From Synechococcus sp. Cruz-7E5 (GTDB taxonomy: Bacteria > Cyanobacteriota > Cyanobacteriia > PCC-6307 > Cyanobiaceae), in the NCBI RefSeq assembly GCF_024345995.1, contig NZ_JAGQCE010000010.1:44058-108057 (forward strand): 64,000 nt of DNA. The letters are read 5' to 3'. Below are positions 24,813-32,549 of this stretch, one piece after another. The notes below the pieces were generated by a model. It saw nothing but the letters and a program-made list of their open reading frames with translations, was not told the origin of the DNA and ran no database searches. The position numbers and the translations under genes were made by a program. Every line of letters starts with the position of its first letter. The first letter of the stretch is position 1.

Positions 24813-25196
24813 ATGGCAGGCAACGACCCGAGCGCAGCCCAGAGCCGGAAGCCCAGCTCCGATGCGGCAGCGGTTGCAAGCGATCGAGCCAAGAGCGATC
24901 AAGGGAAGACTGCCGGAGGTCGGCGCTCAGCCTCTGCGGGGAAACGCCGCTCGAGATCACCGTTTGACCGTGAGCGCTTCATCTTCAAGCTGCTGGCCGT
25001 CGTGATCCTCACCCAGCTCTTGCTCTACACCGTGGCGACCGGAGTCTGCGGAAATGTGGCCTACAGCCGGCGCCAGCAGGTCGCCGATGTCTGCCCTCGC
25101 GTTCTCGATCAGGTGACAGCGAGCTTTGACGCCACCATGAAACTGCTGGTGGCTCTGCTCGGTGGTGCTGCCCTGGAGCGTGGCAGTCGTCCCTGA
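24813..25196 (+). CDS. small membrane protein, possible holin or spanin
   Basis: 127 residues starting 4 nt after the endolysin-like gene. The N-terminal 50 residues are Ser/Lys/Arg-rich. A membrane helix follows (FKLLAVVILTQLLLYTVATG), then a second apolar segment near the end (MKLLVALLGGAALE). Position suggests a holin-type role; there is no sequence proof. Confidence 0.6.
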   Translation: MAGNDPSAAQSRKPSSDAAAVASDRAKSDQGKTAGGRRSASAGKRRSRSPFDRERFIFKLLAVVILTQLLLYTVATGVCGNVAYSRRQQVADVCPRVLDQVTASFDATMKLLVALLGGAALERGSRP

Positions 25197-25206
25197 CAGC
25201 GGCGGC

Positions 25207-25545
25207 TCAGAGCAGGGACGTGCCGGCAGCGTTGATCGACGCAGCAGGGGGGTTCGCACGATCAGCAGCAGCACGCGGATCGAACAGGCGAAAGAACAGG
25301 CTCAGGTCCTCCCCTGCCCAGCTTTCACCTGTGACGACCTCAAGCTTGGTGCGCACGATCTGCTCCAGCTGGGCGCCGTTGCACTCCTGCAGCAGCGCCG
25401 GCAGGTAGGGATCGAGCTGCGCGAACACCAGCGGCGCCACCTTCAGGATGCGGCGCTGCACAAACCGCTTGGCGATCGGTTTCAGCAGGGCCTCGATCAG
25501 ACCCAGCACCAGAAAGGTGATCGCCAGATCAAGCAGCCAGCGCAT
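25207..25545 (-). CDS. small membrane protein of phage island
   Basis: 112 residues with one N-terminal membrane helix (LDLAITFLVLGLIEALLKPI) and a soluble tail. It is convergent with the lysis genes and overlaps its upstream neighbour by one base. It could be a second holin-like protein. Unassigned. Confidence 0.6.
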   Translation of the reverse strand: MRWLLDLAITFLVLGLIEALLKPIAKRFVQRRILKVAPLVFAQLDPYLPALLQECNGAQLEQIVRTKLEVVTGESWAGEDLSLFFRLFDPRAAADRANPPAASINAAGTSLL

Positions 25546-25928
25546 CAGCCTTCACCCCACTTGCTCGTACGGGTTGTTCCTGTGGCTTTCTTCGCTGGGG
25601 TGCGCCGCCCTGGGGTAGGCGGCGGATCAGAAGCAGGACTGGGCGACCTCGCCGTGCGAACCCTCGCCTGCGGTGCCTGTGGCGGCGAGATGGAAGCGGA
25701 AGGGAGAGAAGAACTGGCACTACCGCTGCGGCCGTTGTCCATGAAGTACGTCGCAGCCGACTGGCCGACCAGGGCAATGGCAGGCAGGGCCAGTGCCCAG
25801 CGGTTCTCGCAGTAGGTCTGATCCACCGCTCGCAGCTCACACACCCCCACGTAGGTCATCAGCGCCAGGATTTCGGCGCCGACCAGCGCAAGGATCGGGC
25901 CGGTGGTGCCGGAAGGTGTCGAACCCAT
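25545..25928 (-). CDS. small membrane protein, possible holin
   Basis: 127 residues from ATG 25928. An apolar helix (GPILALVGAEILALMTYVGV) is followed by a short loop and a second helix (WALALPAIALVGQSAATYFM), then a Pro/Ser/Arg-rich tail. The AGGAGGT box about 20 nt upstream overlaps a weak copy of the phage motif. A holin-like topology fits, but no family is identified. Confidence 0.55.
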   Translation of the reverse strand: MGSTPSGTTGPILALVGAEILALMTYVGVCELRAVDQTYCENRWALALPAIALVGQSAATYFMDNGRSGSASSSLPSASISPPQAPQARVRTARSPSPASDPPPTPGRRTPAKKATGTTRTSKWGEG

Positions 25929-26239
25929 CAGTGGGGCGTCAGCAGTGCCTACCTCCTGTTGCCACGATCGGCGCCCAAAGGCTGGGGGGCCAACGATCCG
26001 CGCCGAGTGGCAGACGGTCGAGATCAACAGACAGGGCAACCAGCGCCCATAGCCACCAGCCACCAACAGCTGCATCAACCCTCAGCCAGGGATCGGCGCC
26101 GCAGCAGGCCACTCAGCGGGTCGGACCCAGTGGAACGCTCATCGGCGGGTCGGGGCGGGCTGTCCCTCGTCTCGTCCTTGCTCAGCTTGGCCTCCTCCTG
26201 CGTCGGGGCCTGGGGTCGCGCGTCCTTCGCCAGCAGGCC
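25929..26239. other. divergent intergenic stretch
   Basis: About 310 bp between the minus-strand membrane gene and the sigma-factor gene. It holds a weaker TGGCAA-type motif (25952-25966, minus strand, GTGGCAACAGGAGGT). No other structure or gene is seen. Confidence 0.4.
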
Positions 26240-26800
26240 ATGGCCCGCACCTCATCCCCCAGCGATGCCGTCATCCACCAGTTCCTCTCCCTCGCTGATG
26301 TCCTCGCCTGCCGCTTTCAGCGCCGCTTCCCTGATCTGATCGATCGGGAAGATGCCAAGCAGGTGGCTCGCCTTGAGCTGGTCCGCGCGGCCCGTTGTCT
26401 CAAGCCCGATCTTCCGCCCGTTCCCTTCCTCAAGGTGCGGATCGAAGGTGCCCTCCGTCATCACCTCCGCGATCACGGCCGCCTGGTGCGTGTCCCTCGC
26501 CGTGAGCACGAGAAAGGCACCTGCCCCTTCTCCCACAGCAGCCTTGATCTGCTCAGCCCCTGCGGCACTCCCTGGCTCGATTCCATCCCCGCTCCGGAGG
26601 CAGAAGATGCCGCTGTGGATCAAAGAGCGCTGGAAGCCCTCCTCGATCGCCTGCCCGCCGCAGAAGCGGCCATCATTCGCCTCCACCTGCTGGAAGGCCG
26701 GTCCCTGCGGGCCATCGGCCAGGAGCTGGGGATGAGCACCATGAGCGTGCAGCGCCGGGAGAAAGCCGGCCTGGCGCGGCTCCGCCAGGAACTGGCCTGA
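26240..26800 (+). CDS. sigma-70 family RNA polymerase sigma factor (phage-island)
   Basis: 186 residues from ATG 26240. The region-2-like part is FLSLADVLACRFQRRFPDLI, then DAKQVARLELVRAARCLKPD. A region-4-like helix-turn-helix is LEGRSLRAIGQELGMSTMSV, then QRREKAGLARLRQEL. It is short, like alternative or phage sigma factors. It is a candidate reader of the TGGCAATAG motif upstream of the structural genes, which is an inference. Confidence 0.75.
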   Translation: MARTSSPSDAVIHQFLSLADVLACRFQRRFPDLIDREDAKQVARLELVRAARCLKPDLPPVPFLKVRIEGALRHHLRDHGRLVRVPRREHEKGTCPFSHSSLDLLSPCGTPWLDSIPAPEAEDAAVDQRALEALLDRLPAAEAAIIRLHLLEGRSLRAIGQELGMSTMSVQRREKAGLARLRQELA

Positions 26801-26848
26801 GGGCCCAGAGGGCCGAGGCCAGCAGGGCCGCCACCCGGCGGCCCAGAA

Positions 26849-26950
26849 AGCCTTAAACAACGGCGGAACCTGTTAAAGCCTTGGCCCACCTGCTTACACG
26901 AGGCAGCGACAGGTCAGGCAAACAGCAACGGACAGCACAGCCTTAAACAA
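26849..26950. repeat. repeated AGCCTTAAACAA boxes
   Basis: AGCCTTAAACAA occurs at 26849-26860 and 26939-26950, with a related TGTTAAAGCC between them at 26871. This is the otherwise empty 313-bp stretch after the sigma gene. The boxes could be operators or iterons for the downstream small genes. Confidence 0.5.
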
Positions 26951-26983
26951 GTCGGCCCAGGCCAAATTCGGCCACCGGGCAGC

Positions 26984-27017
26984 AGCTCCCCGATTTTCCC
27001 CCGATTTTCGGGGAGCT
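26984..27017 (+). terminator. 10-bp stem-loop
   Basis: AGCTCCCCGA pairs perfectly with TCGGGGAGCT over a 14-nt loop in which CCCGATTTT-like sequence repeats. It lies upstream of the DUF4326 gene and could end the sigma-factor transcript or act in its leader. Confidence 0.45.
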
Positions 27018-27113
27018 CAGGGCAGATAGCCCGCGCTTCGAGCGTCCATGGCTGCCCCGTTGCCTCCCCCCATTTTCGCTTCGCGGTGAGGGGTCGTTCA
27101 CCGGGGCTTACCC

Positions 27114-27443
27114 ATGGAAATCACGATCGGCAAAGCACAGCGCGGGCTCTCAGATCCTCTGCCCGGTCAGGCCTATGTGGGCCGGCCCACGGCGCTCGGT
27201 AATCCGTTCGCCATCGGCCGCGATGGCAGCCGCGCAGAGGTGATCCAGCTTTATCGCGCCTGGTTGTGGCAGAACCTGCAGCAGCCAGGCTCCCCGTAGC
27301 GCAGGGCGCTGGAGGCGTTGCTGCAGCACGCCGTCATCGGCCGCTTGGAGCTGCTCTGCTGGTGCGCCCCGCTGGCCTGTCACGCCGAGGTGATTCGCTC
27401 CGCTCTGCACTGGCTCGCCGCACAGAAGCAGGGCGGCGGCTGA
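27114..27443 (+). pseudogene. DUF4326-domain gene interrupted by an in-frame TAG
   Basis: The first 61 codons read AYVGRPTALGNPFAIGRDGS and IQLYRAWLWQN, typical of DUF4326. After TAG at 27297-27299 the same frame continues with LELLCWCAPLACHAEVIRSA, the matching C-terminal Cys/His motif, to TGA 27441. One nonsense change, such as CAG to TAG, explains this. Amber readthrough is possible but less likely. Confidence 0.75.
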
Positions 27444-27508
27444 TCACCGCGGCCGATGGCGAAGGCAAAGCGCCGTGGCAAGAGCAAGCGACAGCAGCAG
27501 GAGTCGCC

Positions 27509-27781
27509 ATGGCGATCCGCAAGCCCAGAAGCAAGGCCAGATCAGCGGCCAAAGCCAAGACCAAGGCAAAGGCCAGCAGCTCCGATCTGGCCGTGCCCAG
27601 CAATGCCGCCATGGAAAGGAAGCTGCGGGCTGAGCAGGCCAGGTGGCAGGCAGAAGAGGATCTGCGCACCCTCCGCCGCGCCGAAGAAATCCGTCAGCAA
27701 CCCCAGCGGCTCAAGCAGGCCTCACGGCTGGCCGATCAGGAGGTCCGGGCCTTGCAGGCGATCCAGCGCAAGGTCCGCTGA
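27509..27781 (+). CDS. basic coiled-coil hypothetical protein
   Basis: 90 residues from ATG 27509 with GCAGGAG upstream. The Lys/Ala-rich start (KPRSKARSAAKAKTKAKASS) is followed by a charged helix (MERKLRAEQARWQAEEDLRT). It could bind nucleic acid. No family is known to me. Confidence 0.5.
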   Translation: MAIRKPRSKARSAAKAKTKAKASSSDLAVPSNAAMERKLRAEQARWQAEEDLRTLRRAEEIRQQPQRLKQASRLADQEVRALQAIQRKVR

Positions 27782-27807
27782 CAAGCCGTGCCGGGATGCC
27801 GCAGTCT

Positions 27808-27912
27808 CCGCCGGGGCAAGGGCTGCGCAAGCGGCTCCACTGCGTTCCGCCGCCCTTGCCTTCCCGGCGGCGTTGCGGGCGTCCCGTCACCGCGCCCCTG
27901 GCGCCTGGTCCC
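27808..27912 (+). promoter_or_regulatory. structured 5' leader, copy A
   Basis: A long hairpin combines outer arms CCGCCGGG/CCCGGCGG with inner arms GGCAAGGGC (27815-27823) and GCCCTTGCC (27852-27860). It continues into GGGCGTCCCGTC and GGCGCCTG just before the ATG at 27913. The same order of elements precedes the gene at 56932. Confidence 0.55.
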
Positions 27913-28224
27913 ATGTCAACCAGCCTCGCTGCAATCACCCGGGAAGATCCCGTCGCCCTGGTCGAGTCCTGCCACAGCGCTCTCACCTGGATCCTCCGCA
28001 GGCACCAGGGCAAGCCGATCCCCCGCTTCTGGATCGATCATCCCTATGGCGAGGAGGAAATCACCCTGCTGGAGGAGGAGCTGCTGCCCGCCATGGAGCA
28101 GTTCCTTGCCCGCCTTAAGGAGATCGATGAGATCCTCCTGGCGCAGCAGGAGCTCATGGAAAGGTGCCAGGCGGAGGCCATTCGTGATGGCGCACTCGCC
28201 GCAGAGCCGCTCGCCGCAGCCTGA
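27913..28224 (+). CDS. acidic helical hypothetical protein
   Basis: 103 residues. It contains DPVALVESCHSALTWILRRH, then EEEITLLEEELLPAMEQFLA and a helix ending EILLAQQELMERCQAEAI. It shares layout (helix, a (R/F)-containing loop, LPxxxQFLxRL) and its leader with the 92-residue gene at 56932, so the two are paralogues. Function unknown. Confidence 0.6.
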   Translation: MSTSLAAITREDPVALVESCHSALTWILRRHQGKPIPRFWIDHPYGEEEITLLEEELLPAMEQFLARLKEIDEILLAQQELMERCQAEAIRDGALAAEPLAAA

Positions 28225-28285
28225 GGCCTTCAGGGGCTGGCAGCCGCCAGCCCTCTCGGGGCTCTGCCCCCTCAGGCCCCGCCTG

Positions 28286-28474
28286 TCACCAGGGTTTGCC
28301 CTTGCGCAGGTAGGCCTCCAGTTCCGCCTTGCGGATCACTAGGGACTCGCGGTTGTTGCTGATCTGCACCAGGCCACCGGTGAAGGAGGCGGTGACCCGC
28401 CAGGGGCCGGGTTCAGCAGGCCCCGCCGGGGCTTCGCCCAGTACGGCTGCGAGCGCGTCTCGTACTCCAGCCAT
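28286..28474 (-). CDS. small phage-type protein
   Basis: 62 residues from ATG 28474. The C-terminal half (WRVTASFTGGLVQISNNRES, then LVIRKAELEAYLRKG) has a coherent strand-helix pattern. It is in the same frame as, and downstream of, the SLOG-domain sequence. The frame between is open, so a fusion cannot be excluded. Confidence 0.45.
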   Translation of the reverse strand: MAGVRDALAAVLGEAPAGPAEPGPWRVTASFTGGLVQISNNRESLVIRKAELEAYLRKGKPW

Positions 28475-29555
28475 CGAACATCTTGCTTCTCCACACCTCT
28501 TGCCAGAACGGATCACCAGGCGGAGCTGGCTGGGTGATTCGCCAACACCAAAAAGGCCGTCTGCGCCTGATCTGGAACAGATTGGAGCGATTGCGGAGGT
28601 GGGTGTGCTGACTGATCGCCGTGCACTCGCCCTGGTCTTTGGACTGGGGCTGATGGCGCAGGCGTCGCCTGCTCGCACTGACGAGGTGATCGGCCGTCCT
28701 GGCGACGGCGGGGTCATCACGGTGCGGCCGGCCACGCAGCACGACAGCCGCCAGGGTCTGGGTCTGGGGCGATTCGTGGGCATCTCCGGCCGGGCCGGGA
28801 TGCGGGGCCAGGCCAGCAGGGCGGCCAGATCGTGCACCTTGAACTCCGTCACGGCGTTGGAGTCGATGCGGCCGCAATCGCTGTTCTCGCTCCAGTAGCG
28901 CACCTGACCCACCGGGCAGGGCGGCAAGGGATCCGACAGCCGCGGCGTGGTGATCTCCACCACCACGCCGGGGTCACGTGCGGCGATCACCTCATCCACC
29001 TGCTGGAACAGCGGGTACATCTCGCCCCGCTGCATCGCCACGGTCTGGCTCGTGCCGCCCATCTTGCCGGAATCAAGCCCGTTGGAAAAGGCAACCAGCA
29101 GATAGCAATGGCGCACCAGGAACACCCCCTGGCGGCCGTAGCAGCGTGGATCGAAGGGGTCTCGGGTTTCACCACGGCGGGGCTGGGGCAGCGCGAGTTC
29201 CGTGCAGTTGCCGCCATCGAGCACGGCATCGGAGGCGCTGAGCAGGCGCTCCAACCGCTCACGATCAAGGACGTTCTGCGGATCGCCGTTGAGCGGAAAG
29301 TCTTCTTCTAGGTAGATCTGGCGGGGTTTGGGCAGGGCACCTACCAGCTGATGATGAGGAGCCTCGGGTCGCTGCTCGCGTTCAGAAGTGATCAGCTTCA
29401 GAAACACCTCCGCAGCTTCGCTGTCCACTCCCGCTGCCAGACCATTGATCAGCAACAGCGGCGTATGGGGCAATGCCTCAAGAAGTTCACGGATCAGCGC
29501 CCGGAAACGCTCACGCAGGAGCGGTAGATCCTGGGGCTGCGGATCGCGATGGCCG
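28475..29555 (-). pseudogene. truncated SLOG-domain protein gene
   Basis: The supported portion is about 28800-29555: [56 protein letters not shown] and LLVAFSNGLDSGKMGGTSQT. This is a SLOG/DprA-like Rossmann nucleotide-sensor module. The 5' end is cut within a few codons of AGHRD where the intI fragment begins. Downstream of ~28800 the open frame is Arg/Ser/Pro-rich and looks decayed. SLOG proteins often sense nucleotide signals in defence systems. Confidence 0.55.
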
Positions 29556-29561
29556 GCGACA

Positions 29562-29730
29562 CCTCACACCTTTCGCCATTCGTTTGCCACCCACCTGCTG
29601 GAGCGGGGGGCAGGACATCCACACGATCCAGGAATTGATGGGGCACAGCGATGTAAAGACAACGATGATCTACACGTATTTGCTGAATCGAGGGCCACTG
29701 GATCTGAGCAGCCCTGCCGACCTTTTGTAA
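29562..29730 (+). pseudogene. intI: integron integrase C-terminal fragment, frameshifted
   Basis: [16 protein letters not shown] is in one frame. After a G6 run (29605-29610) the next frame gives [20 protein letters not shown] and [20 protein letters not shown], ending at TAA 29728. HxxR, GHxxxxTTxxYT and the terminal NRGP..SPADL are hallmarks of IntI. Everything upstream of box II, including the IntI-specific insert, is missing. It runs in the same direction as the cassettes, the reversed arrangement known from a few integrons. Confidence 0.85.
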
Positions 29731-29898
29731 CAGCAGGAACGGCCTTATGCGGATCCGCCTATGAAGCCGTGACATGTGAAGGTTCTAGGCTGCTTTTGCG
29801 CGAGGACAAGGTTTTCGCGCTGCTGCACTCAGGCCGAGCCGCTCTTATGCTGCCAAGAGAAGCAAGATGCCGGTATTCACTGGATCCGCCCATTCAGC

Positions 29899-29905
29899 GT
29901 TAGAC
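29899..29905 (+). other. R' core site (GTTAGAC) at the start of cassette 1
   Basis: GTTAGAC fits GTTRRRY, the integron crossover box. It lies 170 bp after intI and 12 bp before the first cassette ORF, where an attI/cassette junction is expected when intI points toward the array. Confidence 0.6.
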
Positions 29906-29915
29906 GTCAAAATCC

Positions 29916-31076
29916 ATGGCTGAGCAGTCATTCACCGCTGTCGAGAGAGAAGCGATAGCCCGAGCGCATAGGGGGCGGTGTGCATACACCCGGGAGCTTC
30001 TCGACATGAGCAACTTCCATATCGACCACGTCTTGCCCGAATCCTTGGCCGACGATCCGGCCGAGTTGGAGGCCACCCTGAGCAAGCTTGGGCTCGGGAA
30101 CGACTTTGATCTTCGTGGCTGGGAGAACCTCCTCCCCTGCCGCCCGGGAGCCAATCTTCAGAAGTCAGCAGTCGTTTTCGATCCTGCACATATCCACTAT
30201 TTCTTGGGTGTAGCAGCAGCAAAGAAACCGGACGTTGGCGCAAATCTACAGTTGATCGAACGCAGGAGGAATCGTGGGCGAGCGATTCTCCTTCTTCAGC
30301 AATGCTTAGAGCGTGGAGAGCTATCGGCGGGCGAGGTCTCCGATATCTTGCAGCAGTACGAAGAGGCACCGGAGGCGATATTCGAGCTGCTCGAGGGAAT
30401 GCGCTTTGCAGATGCTGAAGAAATACGCTTGGTGGCGCGCGCAGACCTCGAGTCCTTGCGTGATCGGCCGATTCGGTTTGGTGAGAACACGAAGATCGAG
30501 GGGGTCACGCTCACAAACGACGCGAACGAAGAGCGCCTCGTCCGGACTTGCAGAGAATACGACGAAGCAGTGGCTGCGGGGTTCTACGCGCTGACCACCT
30601 TCGCTATGAAGATGTCGAGCTCGCTTGAGCACCAGTGTGGTTTGCTCAATGCGTTGCAACATGCCTCCACGCCGAGTGCGAGCTACATATCCAAACCTCG
30701 AGCAAGCATTCTCGATTTAAGTCTCGTCCCGTATTCGTTCTTCCCACAGATAGGCGAACTCGACCCTGACGAGGATCTCAGTGGGTCCTACCAAGACAAA
30801 GTAGACGAAGGTTCGCTGGTCATCAGGCGCGTCTCGCATAACCTACTCCAGATCGTTAGGCCTGGCGGCATGGGGCAGCAACTTGTAGAGGTAGCGCGTG
30901 CAGACTTCAACGGAGACGGTCTCGAAGACATTCTGCTGTTCGAGTATTGCTTTGCAACTGAAGGCACCTTGGGATGCGGTTCTGTCCGAATCATCACGAG
31001 AACATCCTCGACTGGAATGTTGGAGACGATTTCTTCTCCTGTATCGCCAGGAGTTGCGTGGCGCCATGACGCCTAA
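29916..31076 (+). CDS. HNH endonuclease-like protein, integron cassette 1
   Basis: 386 residues. The N-terminal region has CAYTRELLDMSNFHIDHVLP, then LRGWENLLPCRPGANLQKSA, matching an HNH fold (IDHVLP as the central His pair, N and H/K downstream). The rest is unassigned, with a C-terminal DFNGDGLEDILLFEY segment of FG-GAP/calcium-loop type. The stop lies inside the attC R'' box, the usual compact cassette layout. Base composition differs from the phage genes. Confidence 0.8.
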   Translation: MAEQSFTAVEREAIARAHRGRCAYTRELLDMSNFHIDHVLPESLADDPAELEATLSKLGLGNDFDLRGWENLLPCRPGANLQKSAVVFDPAHIHYFLGVAAAKKPDVGANLQLIERRRNRGRAILLLQQCLERGELSAGEVSDILQQYEEAPEAIFELLEGMRFADAEEIRLVARADLESLRDRPIRFGENTKIEGVTLTNDANEERLVRTCREYDEAVAAGFYALTTFAMKMSSSLEHQCGLLNALQHASTPSASYISKPRASILDLSLVPYSFFPQIGELDPDEDLSGSYQDKVDEGSLVIRRVSHNLLQIVRPGGMGQQLVEVARADFNGDGLEDILLFEYCFATEGTLGCGSVRIITRTSSTGMLETISSPVSPGVAWRHDA

Positions 31077-31185
31077 CAGTTCGTTCGATGCGGACACGCA
31101 CCCGCAAGGCGCCGCGAGCCGCGTGAATTATCATGCGTCCCGAGGCGCTTTTGCAGGCGCGTGACGGTCAACTCCGGCGTTAGGC
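31072..31185 (+). other. attC site 1 (well preserved)
   Basis: It begins with GCCTAAC and ends with GTTAGGC, exact complements. Just inside are AGTTCGTTCGATGCGGAC and CAACTCCGGC, the L''/L' region of proteobacterial-type attC sites. The 114-bp length is within the known range. Confidence 0.9.
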
Positions 31186-31199
31186 ACACAATCAAAGAA

Positions 31200-31763
31200 A
31201 TGCTTGAACTTCCCCTCTCTGTTGAGTCAAGATGCATCTGGCCTCAGACACTTCGGCCCAATAGACATGACACGTCTGAAAAGGAGTCTTTTGAGAGCTG
31301 GTGGACCCAGCACCAAGGTACATTGTCAAATATATGCATGCCCATTGCAGAGCAATGGATCTACCGGCACTGGGATAATAGCCCATTCGGCTTTCTCCCT
31401 CTTGACACCCTAACATGGGAGACCCGAACGTATTCTTCTGAGGACTTTCTTGCAAACGTGCATTTCTTTTTTGGAGGTCCTGCAGAGCCTGGATGGGATT
31501 ACAAGGTCTTTCACGGGGTGAGTAACGGGGATGGCATGCCATTACAGACCGCTAAAGACTGGGTTAATGGAACATGGTCTTTCCCCCCAGTCGTCCTAGA
31601 TACACGCAACGGGTTTCGATGCACTACAGGAGATTTTCCGTGCACTCGGCTTTTGCTGGTAGAAGGATCGAAGCGGTATCGATATTTGAACGCACTTCAT
31701 TACAGAGGCATGAGCGGTGGTCCGCACGAATTCTTTTTGATCCGCAGCCCGCTATGCGAATAG
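31200..31763 (+). CDS. hypothetical protein, integron cassette 2
   Basis: 187 residues from ATG 31200, 15 bp after the attC 1 boundary. The sequence is rich in Trp, Phe and Tyr (ICMPIAEQWIYRHWDNSPFG, then ANVHFFFGGPAEPGWDYKVF) and ends with HYRGMSGGPHEFFLIRSP. It is soluble, with no known domain. AT-rich composition and position identify it as a cassette gene. Confidence 0.7.
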   Translation: MLELPLSVESRCIWPQTLRPNRHDTSEKESFESWWTQHQGTLSNICMPIAEQWIYRHWDNSPFGFLPLDTLTWETRTYSSEDFLANVHFFFGGPAEPGWDYKVFHGVSNGDGMPLQTAKDWVNGTWSFPPVVLDTRNGFRCTTGDFPCTRLLLVEGSKRYRYLNALHYRGMSGGPHEFFLIRSPLCE

Positions 31764-31954
31764 CAAAGAGGTTTGTTGATAGCCAAGTATCAGGAGTCTT
31801 TAAGCAGCGTAAAGACACGAGAGTAGGACAAGCAGATGATTCTGGGATTGCGCGCGCGAGGGGTATGTTTCTAGTGATGAAGGAATTACACAGGACGCGA
31901 AGGATGGCGGCTTGAGCCAAGGAGAGCTTGAATGTCATGGATCTTTGAGCGAGG

Positions 31955-31990
31955 GGGCGTCTTAGCTTTTTGACAATCCTGAAGACGCCC
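31955..31990 (+). terminator. hairpin in cassette 2 trailer
   Basis: GGGCGTCTT pairs with AAGACGCCC over an 18-nt loop. It lies in the 390-bp non-coding tail of cassette 2 (31764-32151), where no other gene is seen. Confidence 0.45.
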
Positions 31991-32029
31991 GTGGCACTTG
32001 GGCTGGCTGTCAGCGTTACCCCACAAGGC

Positions 32030-32113
32030 GTCTAACATCAAGATGCAGAAGGTTGGAGCGAAGCTATCTTCCATGTCCAGGTGATTTGCCCGCTTCTGAT
32101 CTTGAGCCTAGGC
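32030..32113 (+). other. attC site 2 (decayed)
   Basis: R'' is GTCTAAC. The arms TCAAGATGCAGAAG and CTTCTGATCTTGA pair with one extra G, an attC-like extrahelical base. The expected R' (GTTAGAC) is degenerate, reading CCTAGGC. This would separate cassettes 2 and 3. Confidence 0.55.
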
Positions 32114-32151
32114 CGCACAGGATATCGATGATGAGCAAGTTGGAGACGCCC

Positions 32152-32535
32152 ATGACCCGCTGGTACTGGCAGCAAGTCGGGGGGACGCTCATTGAGGAGT
32201 TTTGCGCTGTGTCCGGTTCACCATCCTGTGGTACCCGTCTCCTCGACGGCGTTCTCATCAAGGGAGGCGAGCTTCGGATCGCCCGACAGACGGAGGTGAA
32301 GCTCAAAGGCCAAGACATCGTCGTCATCCAGACCAAGGCGGGCCGATTGGGAATGTACGTAATGGGACAGGCGTTCTTCTCAGCGCAGCTCATGCAACGA
32401 TTCGCGCCACGGTCGGTGGAGTCGGTGGCGCTCGTTGGCCAGGACGATGAGGTACTCCGTCCCCTGTTCGAGCAGTACCCGGGGATGCATGTTGTCGTGT
32501 GCCCCGCCGACGTGATGAGGCGCCAATCAACCTGA
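32152..32535 (+). CDS. hypothetical protein, integron cassette 3
   Basis: 127 residues from ATG 32152, with upstream ATGs at 32128 and 32131. It starts TRWYWQQVGGTLIEEFCAVS, then LDGVLIKGGELRIARQTEVK and VVIQTKAGRLGMYVMGQAFF. The D...E-x-K-like spacing and IQTKAGRLGMYVMGQ recall compact restriction-endonuclease-like cassette proteins. That assignment is tentative. It ends within the TCAACCTGATTGAC repeat. Confidence 0.65.
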   Translation: MTRWYWQQVGGTLIEEFCAVSGSPSCGTRLLDGVLIKGGELRIARQTEVKLKGQDIVVIQTKAGRLGMYVMGQAFFSAQLMQRFAPRSVESVALVGQDDEVLRPLFEQYPGMHVVVCPADVMRRQST

Positions 32536-32549
32536 TTGACGCTGGACAG
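32517..32549 (+). repeat. palindromic repeat, copy A, at the 5' break of ardC
   Basis: GAGGCGCC, AA, TCAACCTGATTGACGCTGG, ACAG. The core (G/A)TCAA-CCTGA-TTGAC is a small inverted repeat. It is shared with copy B at 32975-33006. Confidence 0.6.

Noticed and set aside
27297..27299. Programmed readthrough or recoded TAG in the DUF4326 gene
   Set aside because: Other island genes use normal stops and no suppressor or recoding signal is visible; a point mutation is simpler.
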